Positions 16,521 to 24,577 of a stretch of 36,313 nucleotides of DNA are shown piece by piece (positions within the stretch are counted from its first letter, which is position 1; each line of letters begins with the position of its first letter). Location: contig NZ_JAJEQE010000033.1 in assembly GCF_020687205.1 (NCBI RefSeq), forward strand, positions 1 through 36,313, written 5' to 3'. The translations under genes were made by a program, and so were the position numbers. The notes under the pieces are model-generated. The model had not been told where the DNA came from, did not search any database, and worked only from the letters and a program-made list of their open reading frames with translations. Origin of the DNA: Hominisplanchenecus faecis. GTDB taxonomy: Bacteria; Bacillota; Clostridia; Lachnospirales; Lachnospiraceae.

Positions 16521-19500
16521 ATGAAAAAAGTACAAAAATTGTTAAGGAGGAGTCTTGCGACCGGGCTGGCATTGGTGATGACCGTTTCCAGTATGACGAT
16601 CGTTCCGGGATCGTGGCAGGTCCATGCGGCAGAAGCATCGGGGCAGATAGGGATTTCAAATGCAGACGAGCTGAAAAAAATAGGCAAAGACAAGGACTAT
16701 CCGATGGACGGGGACTATGTGCTCACTGATGATATCGATCTTTCCGGCAGTGACTGGACACCGATCGGAGGAAGCGGCGGCAGTCAGTATGCCCTCGTTT
16801 CCGGTGAACGTGTTTTTAACGGTACGTTTGACGGAGCCGGTCATGTGATCTCCGGGCTTACGATCCAGTGTGACGGATCAAACAACAGCGGTTACCGCAT
16901 CAGTCAGTCCGGACTGTTTGCAATGCTCGGAAGTGATGATGCATCGGATTATGCGGAAGTGAAAAATATTGTATTTACAGACGTATCCATCAGCCATAAT
17001 CTTGGCGGCGGAGATACGATCGGCACGCTGGCAGCAGATGCCGACGGATTTGTAAAGATCGACAACGTTGCTGTGCTGGGTGGCAGCATCGAAGTGACGG
17101 CAAACAACGGCGGTGATCTGATCGGCGTAGGCGGTATCATTGGTCAGTCACGCAATAACACGGCAGGTGTACATATGAGCAACCTTTACAATGCGGCTTC
17201 TGTCAATGTGACATCTGCAGTTTCCACACCACCGGTGCGGTGTGGCGGCATCATCGGAAGGATTTATCAGGGTGGTGAGATCGGAAGCCTTACTTCCTGT
17301 CTGAATATCGGAACTGTGACATACAAAGGTTCCGGCGGTTATGCGATCAATGGCTACAGCCAGAATACAGCAGCGTCCTCCAACACAGCAAATATTACAG
17401 GCTGTTATTATCTGGAAGGCAGCGGAATTGCCTATACGGAGGGCGGTTCCGTCAGTGAAAGTGACCTGAAAAGTGAAGCACTGGCAGAAAAACTTGGCAC
17501 GGATTACTGGTATATTTCCAAATCCGGTCAGGTTATGCCAAAAGTTACGGACGGAAAAGTAGTGGTGCCGATCCCGTCACCGACGTTTGCGGACGGTGAC
17601 AAAGCATCTTCTGTCACCAAAGATTTCACCCTGCCGCTGACTTACGCAGGAGAAGACGGAGAAGAGACGATCAGCTGGAGCAGCAGCAATCCGGATGTGA
17701 TCACAATAAATGGAAGCAGGGCAGAGGTAAAAGGCGTGCTGGCAGATACCGAAGTGACGCTGACTGCGACCACATCGAAGACACAAAAGACAAAGACGGT
17801 CAAAGTAACCGTCAAATCCGATCTGGAGATTGAATTTGACCGGGAGTATGCAAAGCCGGGACAGCTGATGAAAGCTTCTGTAAAAAATGCACCGGCAGAT
17901 ACCGAGTTTACTTATGTATGGCAGAAAGATAAGAGTACTTTATCAGACAGTGATAGTTATACACCGACAAGTGCGGATCTCAATACCTTTATCACAGTGC
18001 GTGCGAGCCTGAAAAGTACCGGAGCGACCGTGGCAGAGAAAAAGATCTACTGCAGCAAACTTCCGGTTGTCTATATCAATACGGAAGATGGATATGGCAT
18101 TACAAGCAAAGAGACCTACAAACAGGCAACCATGAAGATCCAGGGCAATGACAGCTTTAACAGCACGAACACCACGCTTTATGACGGCGGTATTTCCATC
18201 CGCGGTCGTGGAAACAGTACCTGGAATATGGGATATTCCAAACTTCCATATAAGATCAAACTGGATTCCAAAACCAATCTGCTCGGATTTGGAAATAGCA
18301 AACACTGGGCACTTCTGGCAAACTATATGGATGAGTCTCTGCTGCGTAACAAGACATCCTACGACCTGTCCGGAAAGATGGGTATGGTCTATCTGAAATC
18401 CACCAATGTAGAAGTGATCCTGAACGGTGTCTACGCCGGAAATTATCAGCTGGTAGGAAACGTAAGGATTGATAAATCCAGAGTGAATATTCACAACTGG
18501 GAAGATGTGGCAAGTGATGCGGCAAAGGCGATCGCCAAAAAAGAAGGCATCAAGGGTGACGCAAAGGATGCACTGGAAGATTATATGACTGAACATCTGG
18601 AATGGATCACCAGCGGAAGCCTCAGTTATAATGGAAAAACTTATCAGATTGAAGATTACTACACAGATCTTCCGAAAGATTCCAGCGGAAAGACAGACGT
18701 ATCCGGCGGATATCTGTTTGAGCTGGATGCATATTATGACGAAGTCTCAAAATTCCAGACAAAGAAAAAGCAGCCGATCATGTTCAAAAATCCGGAGTTT
18801 GCCAATACGAACACCGAGCTGTTTACAACGGCACAGAACTATGTACAGGCTGTCGAGGACAGTATCAATTCCGAGGATTATTATACGACCTACAATGGAG
18901 AGAAGAAGCACTACACCGATCTGGTGGATATGGATTCTCTGGTTCGTTATCTGATGTTAAATGAATTTTACTGGAACACGGAAACCATGAAAAAGAGTAC
19001 CTACATGTACAAAGACCTCGGCGGAAAGCTCTTTATCGGACCGGTATGGGATATGGACTGGACCTCCAACAGCCAGATCAGTGCCGGAGAGACCAGCAAT
19101 TACCGGGCATGGATGGTCGTGACAAGGTCGGCAGAAGCACAGGCAAATTCCTGGTATAAGACGCTGATCGGAGATCCGTATTTTGTAACGAAACTTTATG
19201 AATGTTACAAAGAAAACCGTCAGAATTTTGAGGACATTATAAAGACAGGCGGTATCCTGGATCAGCAGAAAGAATATCTGCTGGAATCCGGAAATGCCAA
19301 TTATCAGGCGGGCTATCTGATGCATCGTTCTACATTTGAGAGTGAAGTGGAACGACTTCGCACTTTCCTGAAGAACCGTCTGGACTGGATGGATCAGCAG
19401 TTCACCAGTGTAGATACGCTGCTTGCTTCTCTTGGAAAGTACAGGGCATCTTCTGCAATCTCTGTGACAGAGACAACTTCAGCAGCAGGAAAAGTACTTC

Positions 19501-22289
19501 TGACGGCAGAAGTTAAAAACAATAACAGCATCAAAAAAGTCGGCTTCTATGTAAATGGTGTGCTTGGTGCAACCGTGACCGTAGAAAATGGCAAAGCTGT
19601 TTTTGAAGTATCCGATGATCTTCTGACCAGGACAGAGGGCGGACTGAACACCGTACAGGTACGAGGCATGGATGCCTCCGGCAATCTGCTTTCCGGCGGA
19701 TCTTTGAGCAATTATGTTGATTTCACAAAGGCGATCGCCGCAGAAAAACTGACCGGAAAGGTTACGGTCAGCGGAGAAGCAAAGGTCGGTGCCGTTTTAA
19801 GTGCAGGCGTACAGGATTCCAATAACAGCGGAACACTGTCTTACCAGTGGATGGCAGACGGAAAAGCAATCGAGGGTGCAAACGGAGAGAACTATACACT
19901 GACAGAGGCGGAAATCGGAAAAGTGATCACCGTTGCAGTGACAAGCTCCATAGAAACAGGAAGCCTTGTCAGTGCACCGACCGATGCCGTGATCAAAGAA
20001 GAACTGAAAAACGATCATCTGATCATCAATCAGGTATACGGCGGCGGTGCCAATGACAGCACACCGGTAAGCCACAGCTTTATCGAACTTTACAATCCGA
20101 CGGACAATGCAATTTCACTGGAAGGTTACAGCATCGGATATCTTTCAAACGGCAAGAGTAATACACCGCAGGAAGTAAAACTTGCACTTTCCGGAAGCGT
20201 ACCGTCCCATACGTCCTATCTGATCCGATGTGAACAGCAGGATACATCCACACCGGATCTGATCAAGTTTACGGTAAGCAAATTTGATCAGGAATGGACA
20301 CAGACGATTGACAATAAGAGATATCAGATAACGCTTTATAAAGGAAATAAAGTCGAAGATGCCGTTTCCGTAAACGAAGGAAATGTAGAAGGAAGTGCAC
20401 TTTTAGACGGTACGATCAGCAAGCAGAAAGCGATCCGCCGTATCGGATTTGCAGATACGAACAACAATACCGCAGACTTTGAGGTAGTCAGCTACAAAGA
20501 TGATGCCACTGCTGCAACGAAGAAATATCCGAGGAGCCTGGCAGACGGAGCATGGGGCAGCGGTGAGACACCAAAACCGGATCCGACCCCGGCAGAGCTG
20601 GCAGGCAGTGTATCCATCCGTGGAAATGCCATTGTCGGAGCAACACTTTATGCAGATGATGCAGGTATCACCAATAATACCGGAACACTGTCTTATCAGT
20701 GGATGGCAGACGAAAGTGAGATTTCCGGTGCAAACAGTGCATTTTTAAGAGTGGAGAAAGGACTGACCGGAAAGCAGATTTTCGTGAAAGTGACAAGCAG
20801 TGTGGAAACAGGCACACTGACCAGTGAAAAGACGGCAGCCGTTGTGGAAAAAGAAGCCCAAACGGCACATCTGATCATCAATCAGGTATACGGAGGCGGC
20901 GGAAAAGGCAAAACACCGGTATCCGCAAGCTTTATTGAACTTTACAATCCAACCGCAGAGGATATCGGACTGAGCGGTTATACCATCGAATACCTCAGCG
21001 GAAGCACACAGAAACAGCTAGAGCTGACCGGAACGGTCGCATCTCACACTTCTTATCTGATCAAAGGTCAGGAAGAGAAGACTTCTGCAGATCTGATCTG
21101 TACGATCGAGAAAGCAGATCAGGAATGGGATCTTGCGATCAGCAACAAACAGTACCGCATCCTGCTGAAGAAGGGCGAAGAGCAGATTGACGGTGTTTCT
21201 GTCAATGAAGCAGCAGCAGAAGGAACTGCACTGGCAGATCCGGAAAATGATACGATCATCTCCAAGAAAAAAGCGATCCGCCGTATCAGCTTTATCGATA
21301 CGGATGATAATGTAGCCGATTTTGAAGTACTCAATTACAGTAAGATCCCATCCGAAATCCTGGATCAGGTAAAGCCAAGATCAACGGCAGATGGAAGCTG
21401 GGGCATGAAAGACATCGTCAAACCGGAAAAATATTATACCGTTACCTTTGATGTGGACGGAGAAAAAGAGAGCGTTTCCGTAAAAGAAGGAGAGAAAGCA
21501 AGCGAAAAAGAAGCACCGCAGAAAGAAGGCTATACCTTCCTTGGATGGTATCTGGAAGATCAGAAATATGATTTTGAAACACCGGTTAGCACAGATATCA
21601 CACTCTGTGCAAAATGGGAGAAGAACGAAACACCAACCCCGGATCCGCTTCCGGACATTGATCCAAAGCCAGAACCAAAGCCGGAGCCAAAGCCAGAACC
21701 AAAGCCGGATCCGAAGCCGACACCTTCAGAAACCATTCAGGCTCCGCAGATCGTAAGCGTTCAAAGCATTGCCAAGAAAAAGATGACGGCAGTGCAGATC
21801 ACCGTTGAGGCAGTACAGGGTGCAACCGGCTATCAGATCTACCGCAAAAAGGGAAGCAAAGTGACGATGATCGGTCAGACATCCGGAACCGTATTCCTGG
21901 ATCAGAATCCGGTAAGCGGAAGGTCTTCCTACTATGCAAAAGCCATCAAAGGCAGTCTGACCGGCAAAGAGGGCAGTGCAAAGAAGATTACACTTCCAAA
22001 AGCGACCACAAAAGTGACGGCAAAAGCCAAAACGGACAAAACCGTAGTTCTGAGCTGGAAGAAAGTGAAGGGTGCAACCGGTTATCTGGTATATCGTTCC
22101 ACAAAGAAAAATGGCAGTTATCAGAGGATCGCAGTGCTGAAAAAAGGAACGAAATGCACATACAACGACAAAAAAGGACTGAAAAAAGGAATGAAATACT
22201 ATTACCGTATCGTGACAGTGAAAAAGAAAACCTACAGTCCTGCAAAGACAACAAAAGCAGTAAAAATAAAAGCAGCAAAGAAAAAATAA
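16521..22289 (+). CDS. large secreted CotH-kinase / lamin-tail domain surface protein
   Basis: The product has 1922 aa and a Sec signal peptide (basic start, hydrophobic 12-28, likely cleavage after VHA at 36). Then come a GLUG-like beta-helix region (about 40-340) and Ig-like domains (about 350-510). A CotH kinase domain (about 514-850) includes RGRGNSTW, YKIKL and GPVWDMDW at 840-847. Two tandem Ig-like plus lamin-tail modules follow from 1077 and 1360. The end holds an InlB-type repeat (about 1638-1700), a KPEP linker, and two basic fibronectin-III-like domains (1741-1922). I start at ATG 16521, after AGGAGG. No LPxTG or membrane anchor is seen, so it is probably released or held by its very Lys-rich end. 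CotH proteins are atypical secreted kinases best known from spore coats. Substrate and adhesion role are inference. Confidence 0.85.
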   Translation: MKKVQKLLRRSLATGLALVMTVSSMTIVPGSWQVHAAEASGQIGISNADELKKIGKDKDYPMDGDYVLTDDIDLSGSDWTPIGGSGGSQYALVSGERVFNGTFDGAGHVISGLTIQCDGSNNSGYRISQSGLFAMLGSDDASDYAEVKNIVFTDVSISHNLGGGDTIGTLAADADGFVKIDNVAVLGGSIEVTANNGGDLIGVGGIIGQSRNNTAGVHMSNLYNAASVNVTSAVSTPPVRCGGIIGRIYQGGEIGSLTSCLNIGTVTYKGSGGYAINGYSQNTAASSNTANITGCYYLEGSGIAYTEGGSVSESDLKSEALAEKLGTDYWYISKSGQVMPKVTDGKVVVPIPSPTFADGDKASSVTKDFTLPLTYAGEDGEETISWSSSNPDVITINGSRAEVKGVLADTEVTLTATTSKTQKTKTVKVTVKSDLEIEFDREYAKPGQLMKASVKNAPADTEFTYVWQKDKSTLSDSDSYTPTSADLNTFITVRASLKSTGATVAEKKIYCSKLPVVYINTEDGYGITSKETYKQATMKIQGNDSFNSTNTTLYDGGISIRGRGNSTWNMGYSKLPYKIKLDSKTNLLGFGNSKHWALLANYMDESLLRNKTSYDLSGKMGMVYLKSTNVEVILNGVYAGNYQLVGNVRIDKSRVNIHNWEDVASDAAKAIAKKEGIKGDAKDALEDYMTEHLEWITSGSLSYNGKTYQIEDYYTDLPKDSSGKTDVSGGYLFELDAYYDEVSKFQTKKKQPIMFKNPEFANTNTELFTTAQNYVQAVEDSINSEDYYTTYNGEKKHYTDLVDMDSLVRYLMLNEFYWNTETMKKSTYMYKDLGGKLFIGPVWDMDWTSNSQISAGETSNYRAWMVVTRSAEAQANSWYKTLIGDPYFVTKLYECYKENRQNFEDIIKTGGILDQQKEYLLESGNANYQAGYLMHRSTFESEVERLRTFLKNRLDWMDQQFTSVDTLLASLGKYRASSAISVTETTSAAGKVLLTAEVKNNNSIKKVGFYVNGVLGATVTVENGKAVFEVSDDLLTRTEGGLNTVQVRGMDASGNLLSGGSLSNYVDFTKAIAAEKLTGKVTVSGEAKVGAVLSAGVQDSNNSGTLSYQWMADGKAIEGANGENYTLTEAEIGKVITVAVTSSIETGSLVSAPTDAVIKEELKNDHLIINQVYGGGANDSTPVSHSFIELYNPTDNAISLEGYSIGYLSNGKSNTPQEVKLALSGSVPSHTSYLIRCEQQDTSTPDLIKFTVSKFDQEWTQTIDNKRYQITLYKGNKVEDAVSVNEGNVEGSALLDGTISKQKAIRRIGFADTNNNTADFEVVSYKDDATAATKKYPRSLADGAWGSGETPKPDPTPAELAGSVSIRGNAIVGATLYADDAGITNNTGTLSYQWMADESEISGANSAFLRVEKGLTGKQIFVKVTSSVETGTLTSEKTAAVVEKEAQTAHLIINQVYGGGGKGKTPVSASFIELYNPTAEDIGLSGYTIEYLSGSTQKQLELTGTVASHTSYLIKGQEEKTSADLICTIEKADQEWDLAISNKQYRILLKKGEEQIDGVSVNEAAAEGTALADPENDTIISKKKAIRRISFIDTDDNVADFEVLNYSKIPSEILDQVKPRSTADGSWGMKDIVKPEKYYTVTFDVDGEKESVSVKEGEKASEKEAPQKEGYTFLGWYLEDQKYDFETPVSTDITLCAKWEKNETPTPDPLPDIDPKPEPKPEPKPEPKPDPKPTPSETIQAPQIVSVQSIAKKKMTAVQITVEAVQGATGYQIYRKKGSKVTMIGQTSGTVFLDQNPVSGRSSYYAKAIKGSLTGKEGSAKKITLPKATTKVTAKAKTDKTVVLSWKKVKGATGYLVYRSTKKNGSYQRIAVLKKGTKCTYNDKKGLKKGMKYYYRIVTVKKKTYSPAKTTKAVKIKAAKKK
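19749..20562 (+). repeat. Ig-like plus lamin-tail module, copy 1
   Basis: This is the first of two in-frame tandem copies inside the CotH-domain gene. It runs from LTGKVTVSG through SYQWMAD, HLIINQVYGGG and SFIELYNPT to ADGAWG. Copy 2 starts about 850 bp later with the same landmarks. Some stretches, such as the one encoding GTLSYQWMAD, differ by a single base, which points to a fairly recent duplication. Confidence 0.85.
20598..21408 (+). repeat. Ig-like plus lamin-tail module, copy 2
   Basis: This is the second copy of the roughly 270-residue module, from LAGSVSIRG to ADGSWG. The lamin-tail part is offset by exactly 852 bp (284 codons) from copy 1, so the reading frame and domain phase are kept. 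The copies differ most in the loop after SFIELYNPT. Confidence 0.85.
21666..21719 (+). repeat. 12-bp tandem repeat encoding KPEP/KPDP linker
   Basis: Four and a half units of AAGCCRGADCCD type encode alternating Lys-Pro-Glu-Pro. This rigid extended spacer separates the InlB-type repeat from the basic fibronectin-III-like C-terminus and is a likely site of length variation between strains. Confidence 0.85.
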
Positions 22290-22351
22290 TAAACTGAGAA
22301 ATATTTTCAGAACGGCAGAAAGAAAATAACGACTGCTTTTCCGAAAGCCGA

Positions 22352-22401
22352 AAAAGAATACCGTCGTAATTCGCAAAAGAATACGGCGGTATTCTTTTGC
22401 G
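22352..22401 (+). terminator. hairpin terminator after the CotH-domain gene, with two competing folds
   Basis: AAAAGAATACCGTCG (22352-22366) pairs with CGGCGGTATTCTTTT (22384-22398). The same right arm also forms a perfect 13-bp hairpin with CGCAAAAGAATAC (22372-22384) around GGCG. Either fold ends in TTCTTTT. It lies 60 bases after the stop codon and about 85 bases before the mraZ promoter. The rest of the 22290-22596 gap holds the promoter and operator listed separately. Confidence 0.7.
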
Positions 22402-22483
22402 ATTGGTGACATATCTGTGACAAACAACGGTGAAAAAAAGCGGAAATGTACAGAAAAAAATAAAAAATAACGCCAAGAAACAC

Positions 22484-22512
22484 TTGCCTTTTTATGTGCT
22501 TTGGGATATTAT
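22484..22512 (+). promoter_or_regulatory. dcw cluster promoter (upstream of mraZ)
   Basis: TTGCCT (22484-22489) and TATTAT (22507-22512) are spaced by 17 bases. The predicted start point near 22519 lies directly before the TGG box array, the arrangement expected for autoregulation by MraZ. It is likely the main promoter for mraZ, rsmH, ftsL and ftsI. Confidence 0.75.
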
Positions 22513-22520
22513 TAACACAT

Positions 22521-22560
22521 AAGTGGTAAAGAATGGTGCATAGTGGTAAAAAATGGAGTG
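22521..22560 (+). promoter_or_regulatory. predicted MraZ operator: four TGG boxes at 10-bp period
   Basis: TGG triplets start at 22524, 22534, 22544 and 22554, an exact 10-bp helical period, each within AGTGG or AATGG. MraZ is known to bind direct repeats with such spacing in front of its own gene (TGGGN with 5-base spacers in E. coli, AAAGTG-type boxes in mollicutes). The array sits between the predicted transcription start and the mraZ ribosome binding site. Confidence 0.8.
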
Positions 22561-22596
22561 AAAACCACAGCCACAGCACGAAAGAGGGTGTGCCGT

Positions 22597-23028
22597 ATGT
22601 TCATGGGCGAATACAATCATACAGTTGATGCCAAAGGCAGACTGATCATCCCTTCCAGATTCAGAGAAGAACTGAAAAATGAGTTTATCGTTACGAAAGG
22701 TTTGGATGGATGTTTATTTGTATTTCCGGGAAATGAATGGCAGATCTTTGAAGAAAAATTAAAAGCATTACCGCTTACAAACAAAAATGCACGGCAGTTC
22801 TCCCGGTTTTTTGTGGCGGGAGCTACACCATGTGAACTGGACAGGCAGGGGAGAATTCTCTTACCGTTACCGCTGAGAGAATTTGCAGGTCTTGAGAAAG
22901 ATGTAGTGCTTGCCGGTATGTTAAACAGGATTGAAATATGGAGCAAAACCAAATGGATGGAAAATAATTCCTGCGATAACATGGACGATATTGCAGAGCA
23001 GATGTCGGATTTGGGACTTTGCATATAG
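22597..23028 (+). CDS. mraZ: transcriptional regulator MraZ
   Basis: MraZ is the DNA-binding AbrB-fold regulator encoded first in the dcw cluster; it binds upstream repeats as a ring-shaped oligomer. Two tandem MraZ domains are visible: MGEYNHTVDAKGRLIIP at the N-terminus and CELDRQGRILLPLPLREFA in the middle, each with the DxxGR signature. At 143 aa it is normal size. I choose ATG 22597 (MFMGEYNHT), as in Bacillus MraZ, with AAAGAGGGTG as ribosome binding site. The in-frame ATG at 22543 lies inside the operator repeats and would add 18 unrelated residues. The stop is 15 bases before rsmH. Confidence 0.96.
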   Translation: MFMGEYNHTVDAKGRLIIPSRFREELKNEFIVTKGLDGCLFVFPGNEWQIFEEKLKALPLTNKNARQFSRFFVAGATPCELDRQGRILLPLPLREFAGLEKDVVLAGMLNRIEIWSKTKWMENNSCDNMDDIAEQMSDLGLCI

Positions 23029-23043
23029 CCTGGGGAGGACAAT

Positions 23044-23997
23044 ATGGAATTTAAACACAAATCTGTACTACTGAAGGAAAGCATTGAAGCTTTGCAGATC
23101 AAACCGGACGGCATATACGTGGACGGCACGTTAGGTGGCGGAGGGCATTCTTATGAAATATGCAGACATCTTTCGGATAAAGGAAGGCTGATCGGCATTG
23201 ATCAGGATGCAGCTGCGATCGAAGCGGCAAAGGAGCGATTAGGGGAGTTTGGAGATAAAGTTACTATTATTCGCAGCAATTACTGCAATATGGTAAAGGA
23301 ACTGAAAAGCATTGGCATTTCATCGGCAGATGGGATTATTTTGGATCTCGGGGTATCCTCCTACCAGTTGGATACGGCTGAGCGGGGATTTACATACCGC
23401 GAAGACGCACCGCTTGACATGAGGATGGATCAGCGTCAGGATATGACCGCAAAAGATATTGTGAATGGATACAGCGAGATGGAGCTGTACCGTATCATCC
23501 GCGATTACGGCGAAGAGAAGTTCGCAAAAAACATCGCGAAGCACATTGTAAATGCAAGGCAGCAGAAAGAAATTGAAACAACTGGGGAGTTAATTCAAAT
23601 CATAAAAGCAGCCATACCTATGAAAGTCCGAGCAGTAGGCGGACACCCGGCCAAAAAGACCTTTCAGGCAATTCGGATCGAACTGAACAGAGAACTGGAA
23701 GTTTTAAGGGATTCGCTGGACAGCATGATCGATTTTTTGAATGACGGAGGAAGGATCTGTGTGATCACATTCCATTCGCTGGAAGATCGAATTGTAAAAA
23801 ACAACTTCAGAAAAAATGAAAATCCGTGTATATGTCCAAGGGAGTTTCCTGTCTGCGTATGCGGCAGGAAATCCAAGGGCTTTGTGGTCACCAGAAAGCC
23901 GATTATACCGGGTGAGGAAGAACTGACATATAATAAACGAGCAAAAAGCTCCAAACTTCGTGTTTTCGAAAGAAGACGGGAGGAAGAGGAGTCATGA
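23044..23997 (+). CDS. rsmH: 16S rRNA (cytosine-1402-N4)-methyltransferase RsmH (MraW)
   Basis: RsmH methylates N4 of C1402 in 16S rRNA. The family start [12 protein letters not shown] is followed by the SAM-binding GTLGGGGHS and IGIDQD, then [28 protein letters not shown], and the late segment [16 protein letters not shown] Cys-rich patch near the end ([13 protein letters not shown]) is usual for the family. The length of 317 aa is standard. GGGGAGG precedes the ATG. The gene is the conserved second member of the dcw cluster, after mraZ and before ftsL. Confidence 0.97.
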   Translation: MEFKHKSVLLKESIEALQIKPDGIYVDGTLGGGGHSYEICRHLSDKGRLIGIDQDAAAIEAAKERLGEFGDKVTIIRSNYCNMVKELKSIGISSADGIILDLGVSSYQLDTAERGFTYREDAPLDMRMDQRQDMTAKDIVNGYSEMELYRIIRDYGEEKFAKNIAKHIVNARQQKEIETTGELIQIIKAAIPMKVRAVGGHPAKKTFQAIRIELNRELEVLRDSLDSMIDFLNDGGRICVITFHSLEDRIVKNNFRKNENPCICPREFPVCVCGRKSKGFVVTRKPIIPGEEELTYNKRAKSSKLRVFERRREEEES

Positions 23998-24039
23998 AAC
24001 AGGTAAACAGAGACAAATGTAAGAGACAGGAGGGTCGAT

Positions 24040-24555
24040 ATGGCAGAGAGAAATTATCGCAGAGATGATAAGATAAGACAGACAGGTCGATATGCTTATA
24101 TTGATGGCAGTACCGTTCGCAAATTACAGACTCGCCCTGTACCGGAAAAGAGAGAAACCGAGAGAAGACAGGAACAGCCGCGACGCAGAAAACGGACGAG
24201 TGCCAAAACAAGACGTAACCGTGCACGTGCACTGCAGATGCATCTGCGTGACGTTATCTTTCTTGGAATCGCAGGAATGATCGTGGTCGTTTCATGCATC
24301 AACTATCTTCAGAAACAGGCATTGAATACATCCTATCGTAATCAGGTGGCGACACAGGAGGCCAAGCTTGCAGATCTCAAAGAACGCAATGATGCTGCCT
24401 ATGAAAGTGCACTGAAGTCCGTAGATCTGGAGACGATCCGCAATATTGCCATCAACAAACTGGGTATGGTTTATGCCGGAGAAGAACAGGTGAAAACTTA
24501 CGATGACAAGAGCAGCGACTATGTAAGACAGTATAGTGATGTTCCGACAGAGTGA
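24040..24555 (+). CDS. ftsL: cell division protein FtsL-like
   Basis: This is a bitopic divisome protein that, with FtsB/DivIC and FtsQ/DivIB, activates the FtsW-FtsI synthase. A long basic cytoplasmic tail (1-70, rich in Arg and Lys) precedes one transmembrane segment (about 71-90) and an extracellular coiled coil (about 91-125) with the short motif ETIRNIAINKLGM that contacts partners in FtsL/DivIC proteins. The last 30 residues are acidic and probably disordered. The 171 aa is longer than Bacillus FtsL, mostly from the basic tail. AGGAGGG lies before the ATG. FtsL sequences diverge strongly, so the name rests largely on position between rsmH and ftsI plus topology. Confidence 0.85.
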   Translation: MAERNYRRDDKIRQTGRYAYIDGSTVRKLQTRPVPEKRETERRQEQPRRRKRTSAKTRRNRARALQMHLRDVIFLGIAGMIVVVSCINYLQKQALNTSYRNQVATQEAKLADLKERNDAAYESALKSVDLETIRNIAINKLGMVYAGEEQVKTYDDKSSDYVRQYSDVPTE

Positions 24556-24577
24556 GTAATCAGACAGGTGGTATAAA

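Noticed and set aside
22543-22596. Upstream in-frame start for mraZ
   Set aside because: It lies inside the TGG box array, and the family begins MFMGEY at 22597.
23994-24068. 24-codon frame overlapping the rsmH stop (ATGA overlap)
   Set aside because: It runs into ftsL in another frame, has no recognisable product, and its bases include the ftsL ribosome binding site.
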